Assembly (NCBI GenBank): GCA_963729075.1
Contig: CAVSMU010000006.1
Coordinates: forward strand, 62,001 to 126,000
Direction of reading: 5' to 3'
Source of the DNA: WHSW01 sp963729075
GTDB taxonomy: Bacteria; Actinomycetota; Thermoleophilia; Solirubrobacterales; 70-9
DNA length: 64,000 nt
Shown here: in pieces, positions 1-7,738 of the stretch
Layout of the letters: each line of letters begins with the position of its first letter
How positions within the stretch are numbered: the first letter of the stretch is position 1
The notes under the pieces: generated by a model
What the model was told of the DNA's origin: nothing
Databases searched by the model: none
What the model saw: the letters and a program-made list of their open reading frames with translations, nothing else
Translations under genes and position numbers: made by a program

Positions 1-12
1 CTTGCGAAACAC
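1..12 (-). CDS. 5' end of an unidentified gene leaving the window on the left
   Basis: Only the first four codons are present (GTG start, reading M-F-R-K). The start is supported by a strong Shine-Dalgarno sequence, GGAGGTGA, at 20-27 on the minus strand with a 7-base spacer. The product cannot be named. The gene would be divergent from the lipoate-ligase-like gene at 207, so bases 13-206 are probably a shared upstream region. Confidence 0.4.
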
Positions 13-186
13 GGTCCAATCACCTCCGTCGGTGTGCGCCCGGGGGCGACGTCGGGTCGCCACGCTGCTGGGTGGGTCGGGCGGCTGCGGCCCCGGGCGG
101 CGTTAGGCTCGGTCGGCCAAGCTGGCCGGCGAGCGCCCGAAGGGCGTCCGTGTGACCGGCGCAGGGTGTCAGCGCTGTCGCACTTT

Positions 187-208
187 ATGTGTGACGGTGG
201 TCACACAT
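187..208. promoter_or_regulatory. Perfect CRP-type palindrome overlapping the lipoate-ligase-like start
   Basis: Two perfect 9-base inverted arms (187-195 and 200-208) flank a 4-base centre. The core reads TGTGA-N6-TCACA, the exact consensus of cAMP-CRP operators. The right arm overlaps the ATG at 207, so a bound regulator would most simply act as a repressor or roadblock. A CRP-family protein with the matching recognition residues is encoded at 7011. That this protein binds here is inferred. Confidence 0.65.
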
Positions 209-965
209 GCAAGAAAACGCTCATACTCTCCAAATCATCAGACAGGGCTTCGCAGAGCGGCCCGCGTACGGAACCGCGGTGTCGGAGGCGATCCTGCATC
301 GGGTGGCCGCGGGCGAGCTGCCGGCGACGTTTCGCCTGCATCGCCCGGCCCGCGAGCTCGCGTTTTCGAAGCAGGACCGGGCGGCCCCCGGCTTCGCGGC
401 GGCGGTCGCCGCGGCGCGGCGCAGCGGCTTCGAACCGGTCGTGCGGCTGGCCGGCGGCCGGGCGGCGGCCTTCCACGAGGGCACGCTCGCGTTCGCCTGG
501 GCGAACCCGGCCGAGCGCCCGACGGCCGGCACGCACGAGCGCTTCGAGTGGATCGCAGGCCTCGTCGCCCGCGCGCTGCGGCGGCTCGGGGCCGACGCGC
601 AGGTCGGCGAGGTACCGGGCGAGTACTGCCCGGGCGCCTGGAGCGTGAACGCGCGGGGGCGGACGAAGCTCGCGGGCATCGGCCAGCGGCTGATCGCCGG
701 CGGCGCGCACGCGGGTGGCGTGATCGTGGTCACCGGCTCGGACCTCCTGCGCGGCGCGCTCGAGCCCGTCTACGAGGCGCTCGAGCTCGACTGGGACCCG
801 GCCACCGCGGGCAGCGTCGAGGACGAGGTCCCGGGCGTCGGCCTCGAGGCGGTCGAGGATGCGCTCCTCGCCGAGCTCGGCGCCGAGCTGGGGCTCGTCG
901 AGGGCGAGCTCGACGCCGAGACCCTCGCGCTGGCCGAGCGGCTCGAGGACGGCCACTTGGCATGA
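207..965 (+). CDS. Lipoate-protein ligase A-like protein
   Basis: The 252-residue protein looks like the BPL/LplA catalytic fold that attaches lipoate or octanoate to lysines of 2-oxoacid dehydrogenase and glycine-cleavage carrier domains in the cytoplasm. Visible family features are the HRPARELAFSKQD segment, the GEYCPGAWSVN stretch and the lysine-bearing RTKLAGIGQRL motif near residue 155. The C-terminal third is acidic and may be an accessory domain. The ATG at 207 is the first possible in-frame start after a stop at 192 and has no clear Shine-Dalgarno site. It sits inside the CRP-type palindrome, so either the mRNA is leaderless or a later start is used (GTG at 279). Lipoate ligase, octanoyltransferase and amidotransferase cannot be told apart here. 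Confidence 0.72.
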   Translation: MQENAHTLQIIRQGFAERPAYGTAVSEAILHRVAAGELPATFRLHRPARELAFSKQDRAAPGFAAAVAAARRSGFEPVVRLAGGRAAAFHEGTLAFAWANPAERPTAGTHERFEWIAGLVARALRRLGADAQVGEVPGEYCPGAWSVNARGRTKLAGIGQRLIAGGAHAGGVIVVTGSDLLRGALEPVYEALELDWDPATAGSVEDEVPGVGLEAVEDALLAELGAELGLVEGELDAETLALAERLEDGHLA

Positions 966-975
966 TCACAAGCGG

Positions 976-2184
976 ATGAGCGACGTAGCCGCGACTCGAA
1001 CGCCGGTGCCCGGGGGGCCATCCCAGAGCGGCCCGGCCGACCCCCTCGTCGAGCACGTCGAGACTGACTATCGCGCAACGCCGCTCGAGCTGTTCTTCGA
1101 CCTCGTCTTCGTCTTCGCGTTCACCCAGGTCACCGGCCTGATGTCCGAGAACCCGACCTGGGAGGGGCTCGGCCAGGGGATGCTGGTGCTCGCCCTCGTC
1201 TGGTGGGCCTGGGGCGGCTACGCCTGGATGACGAACGCCCTGCACCGCGACGACTGGCTCGCGCGGCTGGGCCTGTTCTCGGCCATGGGCGCGATGCTGA
1301 TCGCCGCGCTTGCGGTGCCGCAGGCGTTCGGCGACGACGCGGTCGTCTTCGGCCTCGCGTACTTCGCGGTCCGCGCGATCCACATCGCGGTCTACGCCTA
1401 CGGGGCCGAGGAGGACGACGTCAGCGGGGCAATCCTCAAGCTCGCCCCCGGGCTGCTGGTGGCGCCGGCGCTGATCGTCTTCGCCGGCTTCCTCGACGGC
1501 GGGGCACAGGTCGCGCTCTGGATCGTCGCCCTGCTCATCGACTACGGCACGCCGTACGTCCGCGACGTCAGCGGGTTCCGGGTCTCTGCATCCCACTTCG
1601 CCGAGCGGTTCGGCCTGATCATCATCATCGCGCTCGGCGAATCGATCGTCGCGATCGGCGCCGGGCTCGAGGGCGACGCCCTCACGGGTCCCGTGATCGT
1701 CGCTGCGCTCGCGGGGATCGCGCTCGCGATCGCCCAGTGGTGGACCTACTTCGACGTCGTAGCGATAATCGCCGAGCGCAAGCTCGCCGAGGCGGAGGGA
1801 ATCGAGCGCAACCGGCTCGCCCGCGACTCGTGGGGGGTCCTGCACGGCCTGTTGATCGCGGGCATCATCCTCACCGCGCTCGGGGTCAAGAAGACGATCG
1901 GCGACGTCGACGCACCGCTGAAGACGGTGCCCGCGGTCGCCCTGTGCGGCGGGGTCGCCGTCTATTTGCTCGGCCACGTCGCGATCCGCTGGCGCAGCGT
2001 GCACTCGATCAACCGACAGCGAGTGCTCGCCGCCCTGGTGGCGCTGGCCCTGATCCCGTTCGCGACCGAGGTCGACTCGCTTGCGGCACTTATCGCGGTC
2101 GCCGGCCTGATGGTCGCCCTGGCGGCATACGAGACCGTGATCTGGCGAACCCGGCGCTCCGTGCTCCGCGCCGCCCACACCTGA
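976..2184 (+). CDS. Low temperature requirement protein A (LtrA) family membrane protein
   Basis: A 402-residue polytopic inner-membrane protein with about ten hydrophobic segments. It has the LtrA-family signature ELFFDLVFVFAFTQV near residue 40 and the second conserved block FAERFGLIIIIALGESIVA. The family was named for a Listeria cold-growth mutant and its biochemical role is unknown. The gene starts 10 bases after the ligase-like gene and ends 2 bases before the phosphoesterase start, so these three genes probably form one transcription unit. The family call is firm; function is not. Confidence 0.85.
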   Translation: MSDVAATRTPVPGGPSQSGPADPLVEHVETDYRATPLELFFDLVFVFAFTQVTGLMSENPTWEGLGQGMLVLALVWWAWGGYAWMTNALHRDDWLARLGLFSAMGAMLIAALAVPQAFGDDAVVFGLAYFAVRAIHIAVYAYGAEEDDVSGAILKLAPGLLVAPALIVFAGFLDGGAQVALWIVALLIDYGTPYVRDVSGFRVSASHFAERFGLIIIIALGESIVAIGAGLEGDALTGPVIVAALAGIALAIAQWWTYFDVVAIIAERKLAEAEGIERNRLARDSWGVLHGLLIAGIILTALGVKKTIGDVDAPLKTVPAVALCGGVAVYLLGHVAIRWRSVHSINRQRVLAALVALALIPFATEVDSLAALIAVAGLMVALAAYETVIWRTRRSVLRAAHT

Positions 2185-2186
2185 CG

Positions 2187-2783
2187 ATGCGGGTCCTCGC
2201 GTTCAGCGACCTGCATCGTGACCTCGACCAGGCCGCCCGCCTGGTCGAGTGGAGCGCCGACGCCGACCTCGTGATCGGCGCCGGCGACTTCGCGTCGATT
2301 CACGAGGGCCTCGGCGAGGCGATCGCCGCGCTCGCCGAGATCGAGGCGCCGACGCTCCTGGTGCCCGGAAACAACGAGACCGAAGAGGCGCTGCGCGAAG
2401 CGGCCCGCTCGTGGCCGGCCGCGAGCGTCCTGCACGGCGAGGGCGCGGAGGCCGGCGGGATCACGTTCTTCGGCCTCGGCGCCGGCGTCCCGATCACGCC
2501 CTGGGACTGGAGCTTCGACCTCTCCGAGGACGAGGCGGCCGGGCTGCTCGCCGGCTGTCCGCCGGAGGCGGTGCTGATCGTCCACTCGCCGCCCCGCGGC
2601 CACGTGGACCGCTCGGGCTCGGGCGAGCACCTGGGCAGCACCGCGATCCTGGAGGCGATCGAGTCGAAGCGTCCGCCGCTCGCCGTGTGCGGCCATATCC
2701 ACGAGAGCTGGGGCGACGAGGATCGGCTCGGCCCGACGCGGGTCGTCAACCTCGGCCCCTCCGGCACCTGGTTCGACCTCTGA
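2187..2783 (+). CDS. Calcineurin-like metallophosphoesterase
   Basis: A compact 198-residue phosphoesterase carrying the dinuclear-metal motifs in order: FSDLHRD (D-x-H), GAGDFAS (GD), PGNNE (GN, with N in place of H/D as in many members), VHSPP and GHIHESWG (GH-x-H). It is cytosolic, with no signal peptide. The substrate cannot be predicted. The ATG lies 2 bases after the LtrA stop, suggesting translational coupling. The gene is convergent with the exporter gene, whose stop is 9 bases away. Confidence 0.85.
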   Translation: MRVLAFSDLHRDLDQAARLVEWSADADLVIGAGDFASIHEGLGEAIAALAEIEAPTLLVPGNNETEEALREAARSWPAASVLHGEGAEAGGITFFGLGAGVPITPWDWSFDLSEDEAAGLLAGCPPEAVLIVHSPPRGHVDRSGSGEHLGSTAILEAIESKRPPLAVCGHIHESWGDEDRLGPTRVVNLGPSGTWFDL

Positions 2784-2792
2784 GGGGCGGCG

Positions 2793-5342
2793 CTATTCGT
2801 AGGCGAGCGCCTCGAGCACGTCGAGGCGCGACGCTCGCCGCGCAGGTCCGATCGCCGCGATCACGCCCGCGATGATCGCGAGCACGAGCAAGATCAACAG
2901 CGTCCCGACTGGGATCGACAGGATGAAGCCCTCGTCGGCGAGTGGGCGGCTGACGATCACGGCGAACACGACCCCGAGGATCGCCCCGAGGATGGCGCCG
3001 ATCAGCGCGGTGATCACGGCCTCGTAGCGGACGATGCGCCGCACCTGGCGCCGCGATGTGCCGATCGCCCGCAGCAGCCCGAGCTCGCGCGTGCGCTCGT
3101 GGATCGAGAGCGCGAGCGTGTTGACGATCCCGAACAGCGACACGATCACCGCGAGGAACAAAAGCGCGTAGACGACGCCGAGGAGCGTGTTGAGCTCCGC
3201 CCCGATCGAGTCCTTTAGCTCCTCCTGGTTCTCGGACTTCGTGGTCGGGAACTGCGCGGCGAGCCGCTCGTCGATGGCCGCGCGGACGGCGCCGGTGTCC
3301 GTCCCGTCGGCGAGGTTGACGAACACGTTGGTCACGTTCTGGCCCTCGCCGTACGCGCTCGCGTTGGCGTCCGAGGCCGCGTAGTCGCCGATGAAGTCGG
3401 TCGTGTCCTTGAAGGTCCCGGTGACCGTGTAGGTGAGGGTCTCGCCTGACGCGGTCTTGGCGTCGAAGGTGTCGCCGACCCCGAGCCCGTTGTCGGAGCC
3501 CCAACCCTCGTCGATCACGGCCTGCTCGGGGGTGAGCTCGGTGAGCAGCTCCTGCGAGCCCTCGCGCCAGTCGAGCGTCAGGACCTCGGCCGCCGTCGCC
3601 GGATCGACCAGCGTCAGGAATCCCTCGCCGGCGCCCTCGACGTCGTCCTGGGTGTAGCGGATCGGCGAGGCGACCTCGACCCCGTCGACCCCGGCCACGG
3701 CGTCGACGGTCGCCACCGGGATGTCCGAGAACCCGTCCGTGTTGGAGACGATCAGATCGCCGGCGAGCGTCTTGTCGATCGCATCGTCGATCGAGCCGCG
3801 CAACCCGGCGGCGAAGACGGCGACGAAGGAGACCAGCGCGAGCCCGATCATCAGCGCCGCCGCCGTGGCGGCGGTGCGGCTCGGGTTGCGGACGGCGTTC
3901 TCGCGCGCCAGGCGGCCGGGCACGCCGCGGAGCCGCTCGAGTGGGCGGCCGACCAGCGACGCCAGGGGCGTGACCAGGCGGGGGCTCCACAGGGCGACGC
4001 CGATGAACACGGCGCCCGCCCCGACCCCGACCCAGGCCTCGCCCGGATCGAGGACGCCGAATAGCCCAAGCAGCATTCCGGCGATGCCGAGCACCGTGAG
4101 CGCGATGGCGGCCACGGTGCGCAGCCGCCGCTCGCGGGAGGTCGCGACTACCGTGCCCTCGCGCAACCCGGTCACCGGCGGCACCCGGGTCGCGCGCATC
4201 GCTGGGATCAGCGCCGCGACGACGGTCAGGGCGGTCCCTAGCACGAGGCAGAGGATCACCGTGCGCGGCTCCACCACCGTGCCGGTGGATGGCAGATCGA
4301 TCTCGATCGCGTCGAAGAGCGCCTTGATCACCTGGGCGAAGCCGATCCCGGCGAGCAGCCCGATCGCCGACGCGAGCAGACCCGTGACGAAGGCCTCGGT
4401 GACCACCGAGCCGAGGATCTGGCGCCGCTTGGCCCCCAGCGTGCGCAGCATCGCGAACTCGCGGGTGCGCTGGGCGACGGTGATCGAGAACGTGTTGAAG
4501 ATCAGGAATGCGGCGACGAACAGCGAGACGCCGGCGAAGATCAACAGCGCCGTCCGCAGGATGTTGATGAACTCGCCCACGTCCTCGCGCTGCGACTCGA
4601 CGTTCTGCTCGCCGGTCTCCGCCTGGACCGAGCCCGGTAGCGCGGCCGTCAGGTTGGCGGCCAGCTGGTCGGGCGAGGTGCCCTCGGCGGCGGCCACCTG
4701 GACCTGGTCGAGCTGGCCCTCCTTGCCGGTGATGCGCTGCGCCTCCGGCAGGGTCAGCAACGCCATCGTCGCGCCGCCGAAGGAATCGATGTCTCCGAGC
4801 GTCGCGATCCCGACCACCGTGTAGCTGCGAGCCGCCGCCTTGCCGGCGATCGTGACCTGATCGCCGATCTCGAAGCCCTCGGCGTCGGCCGTCGCCTTGT
4901 CGATCACCACCTCGTCGTCGGTTGCGGGCTTCGTCCCCTCGACGTAGGTGAGCGGGTCGAAGCGTTCGGGGACGACGGAGAAGCCGAAGCTGGGCGCTCC
5001 GTTCCCGCCGCGCGGCTCGCCGTCGGAGCCGATGATCGCCACCTGCGGGTCGCTGATCCCGCCGGCGGCCTCGGCGACTCCGTCGGTGCGCTCGACCATC
5101 CGCAGGATTCCCTCGCTGAACGGCGGGACCTGGCCGTCGTCGGCCTCGATCACCTCGCGCTTGGTGACCACCGCGTCGACGCCCTCGTTCGACTGCGTGA
5201 AGATGTCCTCGAACGATCGGTCGATCGTGTCGGTGAGAACGTAGGTGGCCCCGACCATCATCACGCCGAGGACGATCGCGAGCGCGGTCAGCGTCGTCCG
5301 AAGCTTTCGCTCCCACAGGTTTCGCAGCGCGATCCTGCCCAC
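2793..5342 (-). CDS. ABC transporter permease with two FtsX domains (MacB/LolC-like)
   Basis: An 849-residue permease with the classic layout of this exporter type: an N-terminal anchor (about residues 15-37), a large extracytoplasmic MacB_PCD-like domain, a first FtsX block of four segments (about 265-420), a second extracytoplasmic domain and a second FtsX block at the C terminus. Such permeases move lipoproteins, peptides or antimicrobials away from the membrane. The start is GTG at 5342, preceded by GGGAGC. It lies 8 bases downstream of its ATPase gene, so the two form an operon. The substrate is unknown. Confidence 0.88.
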   Translation of the reverse strand: MGRIALRNLWERKLRTTLTALAIVLGVMMVGATYVLTDTIDRSFEDIFTQSNEGVDAVVTKREVIEADDGQVPPFSEGILRMVERTDGVAEAAGGISDPQVAIIGSDGEPRGGNGAPSFGFSVVPERFDPLTYVEGTKPATDDEVVIDKATADAEGFEIGDQVTIAGKAAARSYTVVGIATLGDIDSFGGATMALLTLPEAQRITGKEGQLDQVQVAAAEGTSPDQLAANLTAALPGSVQAETGEQNVESQREDVGEFINILRTALLIFAGVSLFVAAFLIFNTFSITVAQRTREFAMLRTLGAKRRQILGSVVTEAFVTGLLASAIGLLAGIGFAQVIKALFDAIEIDLPSTGTVVEPRTVILCLVLGTALTVVAALIPAMRATRVPPVTGLREGTVVATSRERRLRTVAAIALTVLGIAGMLLGLFGVLDPGEAWVGVGAGAVFIGVALWSPRLVTPLASLVGRPLERLRGVPGRLARENAVRNPSRTAATAAALMIGLALVSFVAVFAAGLRGSIDDAIDKTLAGDLIVSNTDGFSDIPVATVDAVAGVDGVEVASPIRYTQDDVEGAGEGFLTLVDPATAAEVLTLDWREGSQELLTELTPEQAVIDEGWGSDNGLGVGDTFDAKTASGETLTYTVTGTFKDTTDFIGDYAASDANASAYGEGQNVTNVFVNLADGTDTGAVRAAIDERLAAQFPTTKSENQEELKDSIGAELNTLLGVVYALLFLAVIVSLFGIVNTLALSIHERTRELGLLRAIGTSRRQVRRIVRYEAVITALIGAILGAILGVVFAVIVSRPLADEGFILSIPVGTLLILLVLAIIAGVIAAIGPARRASRLDVLEALAYE

Positions 5343-5350
5343 GGTGCTCC

Positions 5351-6079
5351 CTAGGCCGCCTGCTTCATGAGGTCGAGCACCTGCTCGGGCGTCTCGGCGC
5401 CCTCATCGCGCACGATGCGGCCGTCGACGAGCACGAGGACCCGGTCGGCGATCGCTGCAGCCGTCGGGTCGTGCGTGACCATGACCACCGTCTGGCCGAA
5501 CTCGTCGACGGCGCGGCGCAGCAGCGCCAGCACCTCCTCGCTCGACCGCGAGTCGAGGTTGCCGGTCGGCTCGTCGGCGAAGACGACCGCCGGCTTGGCC
5601 AGCAGAGCGCGCGCGATCGCGACCCGCTGCTGCTGGCCACCCGAGAGCTCGGCGGGGCGGTGGGAGAGACGGTCTCCGAGGTCCACCGCTTCGATCAGCG
5701 CGGCGAGCCGCTCGGGGTCGGGATCCCGCCCGGCGAGCTTCAGGGGCAGGAGGATGTTCTCCTCGGCGTTCAGCACCGGGAGGAGGTTGAAGAACTGGAA
5801 GACGAAGCCGACGTTGTCGCGCCGCAGCTCGGTCAGCTCGCTGTCGTCGAGCTGCGAGAGGTCGGCGCCGTCGATGGTCACCGAGCCGGACGTGGGCCGG
5901 TCGAGGCCCGCGAGGATGTGCATCAGGGTCGACTTCCCCGAGCCGGACGGCCCCATGATCGCCGCGAACCCGCCGGTCGGGAAGTCGACCGTGACCCCGT
6001 CGAGTGCCTTCACCGCCGCCTCCCCCTCCCCGAAGATCCTCCCGACGTCGACGGCGGAGACGATGGGCGAGTCGTTCAA
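5351..6079 (-). CDS. ABC transporter ATP-binding protein (MacB/LolD type)
   Basis: The 242-residue ATPase has Walker A GPSGSGKST, Q-loop FQFFNLLP, signature LSGGQQQR, Walker B VVFADEPTG and the H-loop VTHDP. It powers the two-domain permease encoded immediately downstream, with an 8-base gap. I chose the TTG at 6079 because AAAGGA lies 7-8 bases upstream and the N-terminal alignment to the family fits. Transcription starts somewhere in the 6080-6200 region. Confidence 0.9.
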   Translation of the reverse strand: MNDSPIVSAVDVGRIFGEGEAAVKALDGVTVDFPTGGFAAIMGPSGSGKSTLMHILAGLDRPTSGSVTIDGADLSQLDDSELTELRRDNVGFVFQFFNLLPVLNAEENILLPLKLAGRDPDPERLAALIEAVDLGDRLSHRPAELSGGQQQRVAIARALLAKPAVVFADEPTGNLDSRSSEEVLALLRRAVDEFGQTVVMVTHDPTAAAIADRVLVLVDGRIVRDEGAETPEQVLDLMKQAA

Positions 6080-6496
6080 GTCGGTTCCTTTCGATGAGTG
6101 ACGCGGGTTGCGCTCGGGACGCGAGGCCGCATGCGGAAACGTCCCGCGCCCGTCCGCCCCCTAGGCGGGGCCAAGCCTAGCCATCGGGCTGCGCAGCGGG
6201 CGTGCCGCGATCACGAATACGTGAACGAGAAGGCGAAGCCGCCACCGAAACCCTGCGGCGGGCGCAGCGCACCCCCCAGTTCGGTGGCAACTTCGCCGGG
6301 CTCTCCGAACGGCGTACAAGCCGTCCTCGGAGCCAGTGCGAGCCTCTCACCGATCGCCTCCGAACGCAAGGGTGCGCCACCGCAAACCCCCTGCGGGAAA
6401 CTACGGGCAAGGAAAGCCCGACGGGCCCGGCACCGGTGGGTGCGGGCCCGTCGGGTGCGGCTCCCTCCGCTGGCGATGCCGCCGGCCTGAGCCTCC
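6080..6496. other. Intergenic region with no convincing gene
   Basis: About 417 bases between the exporter operon and the small secreted-protein gene, all on the minus strand. It holds a strong terminator-like hairpin (6417-6455) and, below 6200, the presumed promoter region of the ATPase. A minus-strand frame is open from the hairpin to a TGA at 6211 (about 66 codons, ending FAFSFTYS). It lacks a credible start or family, so I do not call it a gene. Confidence 0.5.
6417..6455 (-). terminator. Rho-independent terminator-like hairpin after the small secreted-protein gene
   Basis: Two perfect 13-base arms, 6417-6429 and 6443-6455, enclose a 13-base loop. On the minus strand the stem is followed by TTTCCTTG, a short T-rich run. 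It lies about 40 bases past the stop of the gene ending at 6497, where a terminator is expected. Confidence 0.6.
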
Positions 6497-6880
6497 CTAC
6501 GAGGCGGCGCTCGCCGTTGTCGGCGTCCGGCGTCGGCGTCCCGTGACGGCGCCGGTGCCGCTGGCCACCAGTGCTACCGCAAGCAGGCCCGCGCCAGCGC
6601 CGATCGCGGCATCGCCCCAGTCGAAGGCATCGCCCGACCCGCCGGCCGGCTTGGTTGCCTCGGGGCTCGCCTCGGCGACGAACTTCGTGGAGCGATCGCC
6701 GTCCCGCCGCAGGACCACGGCCTCCGGGCCGTTCTGCGGGTTGGCCGCCTCGCTCTGGTGAGCGGGCGGCGGGGGGTCGGCGAACGGCGCGTACTGGTTC
6801 GCGGCGGCCGGGGCGACCGGAGCGATAACGGCGGCCGCGAGCACCGCGATCGCGATTCTCGTGCGCTTGCTGGTGTTCAT
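6497..6880 (-). CDS. Small exported protein with a C-terminal membrane anchor
   Basis: This 127-residue protein has an N-terminal signal peptide (positive MNTSKRTR, hydrophobic core, Ala-rich cleavage region before NQYAPF). A low-complexity Pro/Ala/Glu middle follows, then a hydrophobic segment near residues 92-112 and a basic RRRRTP tail. The topology suggests exposure outside the membrane with a short cytoplasmic tail. AAGGG lies 6 bases before the ATG at 6880; an ATG at 6886 is an alternative but has no spacing. It is divergent from the CRP-family gene and shares its palindrome-bearing promoter region, so it may belong to that regulon. No family is recognised. Confidence 0.7.
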   Translation of the reverse strand: MNTSKRTRIAIAVLAAAVIAPVAPAAANQYAPFADPPPPAHQSEAANPQNGPEAVVLRRDGDRSTKFVAEASPEATKPAGGSGDAFDWGDAAIGAGAGLLAVALVASGTGAVTGRRRRTPTTASAAS

Positions 6881-6961
6881 GTGCATCCCTTCGGTCGGTG
6901 GTGGCTCTCGTGTCCACCGTAGGCGCGGGGGATGCACGCGACCACGCACTCCTGCGCAGAT

Positions 6962-6985
6962 CGACTGTGCATTCGTGCACAGTCG
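6962..6985. promoter_or_regulatory. Perfect CRP-like palindrome in the crp-family/secreted-protein divergent promoter
   Basis: Two perfect 10-base arms (6962-6971 and 6976-6985) surround TTCG. The core is TGTGC-N6-GCACA, one base per half-site away from the CRP consensus and with the same spacing as the site at 187-208. It lies about 25 bases upstream of the regulator start, and autoregulation is the simplest reading. Confidence 0.65.
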
Positions 6986-7010
6986 CGCTAGCGTTCGCCC
7001 GCGAGGGGAA

Positions 7011-7679
7011 ATGACCGACCAACCAGCGAGTTTCCTCGACCTGCTCGAGGCGGACGATCGTCGCGAGCTCGAGGCCCGAGCCGGGCATCGACGCTTCAAG
7101 GTCGGATCGACGCTGATGCACGAGGGAGCCCCCGGGGCCGAGGTCGTCCTGGTCCTCACGGGCCGGGTGAAGGTGACCGTGACGACCGCCGACGGCAGGG
7201 AGATCGTGCTCGGGTTCTGCGGGCCGGGTGAGCTCATCGGCGATCTCGCGGTGATCGACGAGGAGTCGCGCTCGGGAACCGCCGAGGCGATGGAGCCGGT
7301 CGAGGCCCTGGCGGTCGCCGCGCCGGACTTCCGCGCGCTGATCGACCGCAGCCCGGGCTTCGCGAGCGCCGTGCTGCGCAACCTGGTGCGCCGGTTTCGC
7401 GACGCCGATCGCCGGCGGGTCGAGTTCGCGGCGGCGCAGACGCTCGGCCGCGTCGGCGCTCGCCTGATCGAGCTCGCCGATCGCCACGGCGAGCCCGTCG
7501 AAGACGGGATCGCGATCACGCTCCCGATCTCGCAGGAGGAGCTCGCGGGATGGACCGGCTCCTCGCGCGAGGCGGTCGCCAAGGCGCTGCAAACCCTGCG
7601 GGAGCTCGGATGCATCCGCACCGAGCGCCGGCGGATCACGGTGCTCGACGAGGACGGCCTCCGGGCACAGGCGGCATGA
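7011..7679 (+). CDS. CRP/FNR-family transcriptional regulator
   Basis: The 222-residue regulator has an N-terminal cyclic-nucleotide-binding domain (about residues 8-120). Its phosphate-binding cassette reads GPGELIGDLAVIDEESRSG, close to the cAMP-binding GE..RSA pattern. A dimerisation helix and a C-terminal HTH_Crp domain (about 150-218) follow. The recognition helix GSSREAVAKAL keeps the Arg-Glu pair (R186, E187) that reads TGTGA/TCACA in E. coli CRP, with Lys replacing the third Arg. The ATG at 7011 follows GAGGGGAA; longer upstream frames would run through the operator. It sits 59 bases before a class III adenylate cyclase gene, which supports a cAMP-responsive role. No FNR-type N-terminal cysteines are present. 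Confidence 0.88.
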   Translation: MTDQPASFLDLLEADDRRELEARAGHRRFKVGSTLMHEGAPGAEVVLVLTGRVKVTVTTADGREIVLGFCGPGELIGDLAVIDEESRSGTAEAMEPVEALAVAAPDFRALIDRSPGFASAVLRNLVRRFRDADRRRVEFAAAQTLGRVGARLIELADRHGEPVEDGIAITLPISQEELAGWTGSSREAVAKALQTLRELGCIRTERRRITVLDEDGLRAQAA

Positions 7680-7738
7680 CCCCCCGGCCGTCCGATCGGC
7701 GCCGCTGGGCGACGGACCAGACCATCTAGGGTGCGATC

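Noticed and set aside
2746..5316. Very long antisense open frames, for example opposite the exporter permease and many other genes
   Set aside because: High GC removes stops from alternative frames. These translations are Arg/Ala/Gly-rich with no domain motifs, while the chosen frames have clear families.
6211..6416. Minus-strand 66-codon frame ending FAFSFTYS, possible small gene
   Set aside because: No start with a ribosome site, no family, and it begins inside the terminator hairpin. A loose resemblance (IGER motif) to the 68-codon frame at 19948-20154 is too short to trust.
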